Shown here: piece after piece, positions 46,401-47,354 of the stretch
Layout: the number at the start of each line of letters is the position of its first letter
Position numbering within the stretch: position 1 is the first letter of the stretch
DNA from: Desulfobulbaceae bacterium
GTDB taxonomy: Bacteria > Desulfobacterota > Desulfobulbia > Desulfobulbales > Desulfocapsaceae
DNA length: 47,354 nt
Reading direction: 5' to 3'
NCBI GenBank assembly: GCA_026988015.1
Contig: JALSMA010000042.1
Coordinates: 1 to 47,354 of the forward strand
Notes under the pieces: generated by a model
What the model was told of the DNA's origin: nothing
Database searches by the model: none
The model's input: the letters and a program-made list of their open reading frames with translations, nothing else
Translations under genes and position numbers: made by a program

Positions 46401-47237
46401 GAGCAGCTATTGAGTTTTCTTCATAATTACAGCGAGGAACAGATTTCGGCTGATTTGCTGTTTGAGCTTTTGCCTGTGCAAATGGAAGGGGACAATATCT
46501 GGCAGCAGAACCTGCGCTCTCTTATCCGGGAGTGGCAGAGCGAGACAAGCAACAGCCCTCAACCCATTGGGCGGGTGGAAAACTATTTTTATGAATCACT
46601 GGTAGACCAGCACCGTTCGAGAAACATGGAAAACGGAATTTTTCTCTCGACCGTTCATTCTATCAAAGGGCTGGAATTTGATCATGTCTTCATCCTTGAT
46701 GGTAACTGGCAAAAGAGAAAGGGGCTGGAATTGGAAGAAGAACGCAGGCTATATTATGTTGCAATGTCTCGAGCCCGGGAGACCCTCCAGCTTTTTGATA
46801 TAGAGGGTTCGCAGAATCCACATATAAAGCATTTACATAATGAATCTCTAATAACTCGTAGAATCTCCCCGGTTCACAGGCAGCATAGTAAGGTTCCACG
46901 CTATGAATTACTCGGAATGAAGGATCTTTTTATAGATTTTGCGGCGACCAATAAAGAGAATCACCCTGGTAACATGGCCATTAGGGAATTGACAACTGGT
47001 AGCCGATTGACAATCAGTCGAATTAAAAAGGCGCTCTATCTTCTCAATCATGATGGAATTGCTGTGGCCCGTCTTTCAAGAGCAGCGCAGGAAAGGTGGC
47101 AGTCGAGGATAGATACAATCAGAGAAATAACAGTTATTGCACTTGCCTGTCGTTATAAGACTGATATTAAAGACCAGGACTTTCAGCTACGATGTCGCAA
47201 TGATAGCTGGGAGGTCCCAGTTGTTGAGGAGTTATGA
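43476..47237 (+). CDS. C-terminal fragment of the split helicase: RecQ second half plus UvrD-type helicase
   Basis: This open region continues the same frame. The listed start is a GTG inside the gene; the sense frame itself opens at 43374. It carries the second RecA-like half of RecQ ([63 protein letters not shown]). A region of about 450 residues without a recognised domain follows. A full SF1 UvrD/PcrA-like helicase comes next: [72 protein letters not shown] and [11 protein letters not shown]. The UvrD part is complete and could fold on its own if translated. The last 130 residues are unassigned. Confidence 0.7.
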   Translation: [1253 protein letters not shown]

Positions 47238-47273
47238 TCGAAAGTGGTGTTTGAAGAAGCTATGAAAAAATAA

Positions 47274-47336
47274 ATGACGTATCCTGTTGGGATCAAACCG
47301 CTAAGATTAATTCCAACAAAAAAGAGGATACGTCAT
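47274..47336 (+). promoter_or_regulatory. hairpin hiding the ribosome-binding site and start codon of the next gene
   Basis: ATGACGTATCCT (47274-47285) pairs perfectly with AGGATACGTCAT (47325-47336). Inside it GTTGG (47286-47290) pairs with CCAAC (47313-47317), leaving a small bulge. The AGAGGA ribosome-binding site and the first two bases of the ATG at 47335 lie in the stem. This arrangement is known from IS elements (for example IS10 and IS50), where transcripts entering from outside fold so that transposase is not translated. Confidence 0.8.
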
Positions 47337-47354
47337 GAGTAAGAATAAGATTAT
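47335..47354 (+). CDS. start of a gene cut by the window edge, probably a transposase
   Basis: Only six codons are visible (MSKNKI, then two bases). The assignment rests on the ribosome-binding-site-hiding hairpin in front of it and its position at the sequence end, mirrored by the transposase tail at the other end. If both ends are copies of the same IS in direct orientation, an M-x-K-x-K start would fit IS4-type transposases. This cannot be proven here. Confidence 0.45.

Larger units (their letters stand above)
42075..47237 (+). pseudogene. giant exonuclease-RecQ-UvrD helicase, interrupted by one in-frame TGA
   Basis: The two open frames 42075-43370 and 43374-47237 are in the same phase, separated only by TGA at 43371-43373. 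Joined, they give one protein of 1720 residues with a residue missing at the stop. The stop falls in the RecQ motif II region, ..DEAHCLSKWGHDF-stop-PDYL, where RecQ proteins have HDFRPxY. CGA to TGA is a single C-to-T change at that arginine. No frameshift or other damage is seen in the remaining 3.9 kb, so the lesion is recent, or a base-call error, or read through. Domain order is DnaQ-like exonuclease, RecQ helicase, an unknown linker, UvrD helicase. A CAGGAT ribosome-binding site precedes the ATG. Confidence 0.85.

Noticed and set aside
1-47354. Matching terminal inverted repeats of the two end IS fragments
   Set aside because: I compared the bases after the left transposase stop (110-170) with those before the right start codon (47238-47300) and found only a short GTTGGGA in direct orientation, so the two ends cannot be shown to be one IS.
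1-47354. CRISPR array or prophage
   Set aside because: No regularly spaced repeats and no phage structural genes were seen; the only mobile-element signs are at the two ends.

Overview
The window looks like chromosomal DNA from a Gram-negative, deltaproteobacterial-type organism. Desulfobacterota, probably near Desulfobulbales, is my best guess. The grounds are the overall flavour of the proteins, lipoproteins and periplasmic enzymes that imply an outer membrane, and sigma-54 with NtrC-type regulation. No rRNA or phylogenetic marker was searched, so this placement is inference. The sequence begins inside the 3' end of an IS4-like transposase and ends 20 bases into another gene whose start codon lies in a strong hairpin. 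The window therefore appears bounded by insertion sequences, as assembly contigs often are.

Layout. (1) 0.2-2.0 kb: an orphan periplasmic solute-binding protein, a PilZ protein and two tandem TatA-type genes. (2) 2.1-8.6 kb, minus strand: a tight operon topB-rsfS-thrC-purine nucleoside phosphorylase-adenosine/MTA deaminase, followed upstream by an ABHD14-like hydrolase. (3) 9.7-19.9 kb, plus strand: a housekeeping translation/RNA operon, tRNA-Gly(CCC)-rimP-nusA-rnpM(ylxR)-infB-rbfA-nrnA-truB-rpsO-pnp. It has a promoter before the tRNA and terminator or attenuator structures between the tRNA and rimP, before nusA, and between rpsO and pnp. (4) 20-24.2 kb: an RluA-type pseudouridine synthase, dut, a WalJ/YycJ-like metallo-hydrolase, yhbY and a TraB/PrgY membrane protein. 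(5) 24.3-31.7 kb: cell-wall genes, namely an MltD-like lytic transglycosylase with LysM repeats, an unusually long class A penicillin-binding protein, and a large repeat-rich lipoprotein.

(6) 31.9-41.7 kb is the most interesting part. An essentially perfect sigma-54 promoter is preceded by three copies of a GTTTCAT-N-ATGAAAC-type palindrome. It reads into eight co-directional genes: a TauE/SafE-type permease, a TIGR02186-type membrane-anchored periplasmic protein, an atypical PEP-synthase-like phosphotransfer protein with a new C-terminal domain, a lone receiver protein, two degenerate double universal-stress-protein-like proteins, a membrane histidine kinase and an NtrC-type sigma-54 activator. 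The simplest reading is a self-activating envelope or anion-stress circuit in which the last gene product binds the palindromes at the front.

(7) 42.1-47.2 kb: a giant gene combining a DnaQ-like exonuclease domain, a RecQ-type SF2 helicase and a UvrD-type SF1 helicase. A single in-frame TGA splits it at the position of a conserved RecQ arginine, which looks like a recent CGA-to-TGA nonsense mutation, a base-call error, or readthrough.
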